Translations under genes and position numbers: made by a program
Assembly: GCF_035552695.1 (NCBI RefSeq)
Contig: NZ_DASZKT010000224.1
Span: forward strand, 1 to 23,872
Direction: 5' to 3'
Length of the DNA stretch: 23,872 nucleotides
Source: Actinospica sp035552695
GTDB lineage: Bacteria; Actinomycetota; Actinomycetes; Streptomycetales; Catenulisporaceae
Shown here: one piece after another, positions 23,811 through 23,872 of the stretch
How positions within the stretch are numbered: the first letter of the stretch is position 1
Layout: every line of letters begins with the position of its first letter
The notes under the pieces: generated by a model
What the model was told of the DNA's origin: nothing
The model's input: only the letters and a program-made list of their open reading frames with translations
Databases searched by the model: none

Positions 23811-23872
23811 TCCCCGGGAGGAGGGATCTGACGCCGGCTCAGCCGCCTTTGCAGAGTTTTGTCATACGAGCG

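Overview
The window is a high-GC, gene-dense stretch of an actinobacterial chromosome. The evidence is strong G/C third-position bias, frequent GTG starts, a principal sigma factor of the HrdB type with an Ala/Lys-rich N-terminal extension, and the block parE / small CxxC protein / hrdB, an order I recall from Streptomyces. A Streptomyces relative (for example Streptomycetales or Catenulisporales) fits, but the genus cannot be fixed from the sequence alone. There is no insertion sequence, integrase, phage gene, tRNA, rRNA or CRISPR array. It reads as core chromosome with a few lineage-specific genes.

Layout. 1-3320: typA/bipA (minus) diverges from a membrane protein that looks like a catalytically dead site-2-protease-like domain fused to a helical repeat region (plus). 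3321-7055: a three-gene complex II operon, sdhC-sdhA-sdhB, with a good Crp-type site, a promoter and a terminator. 7078-7916: a small unknown gene and, convergent to it, a DinB/DUF664-like gene. 8017-13307: pepN (M1 aminopeptidase), a secreted phospholipase D-like protein and an NCS1 nucleobase permease, all on plus. 13289-13963: an unknown minus-strand gene with an 18-bp coding repeat, overlapping the permease tail by 19 bp. 14129-17041: a sucrase/ferredoxin-like [2Fe-2S] protein, then a DesK/NarL-type sensor kinase and response regulator pair. 17066-21466: parE (minus), a DUF7455-like small zinc-ribbon protein (plus) and hrdB (minus), with a very strong terminator between the last two. 21905-23722: a PAS-GAF-PP2C phosphatase (minus) carrying a 69-bp in-frame tandem repeat.

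How the genes fit together. The sdh operon makes one respiratory complex. Its single large anchor has a C-H-x-C-x-H cluster matching the recently described class with a membrane-embedded Rieske-like centre. parE and hrdB are housekeeping genes. The kinase and regulator form a two-component pair whose regulator may have its own leaderless promoter. I saw no clear new multi-gene system. The best leads are the inactive S2P-like/helical-repeat protein, the two proteins with probable His/Cys-ligated [2Fe-2S] centres, the Crp site in front of sdh, and the unusual control region upstream of hrdB. All promoter, operator and terminator calls are by eye.
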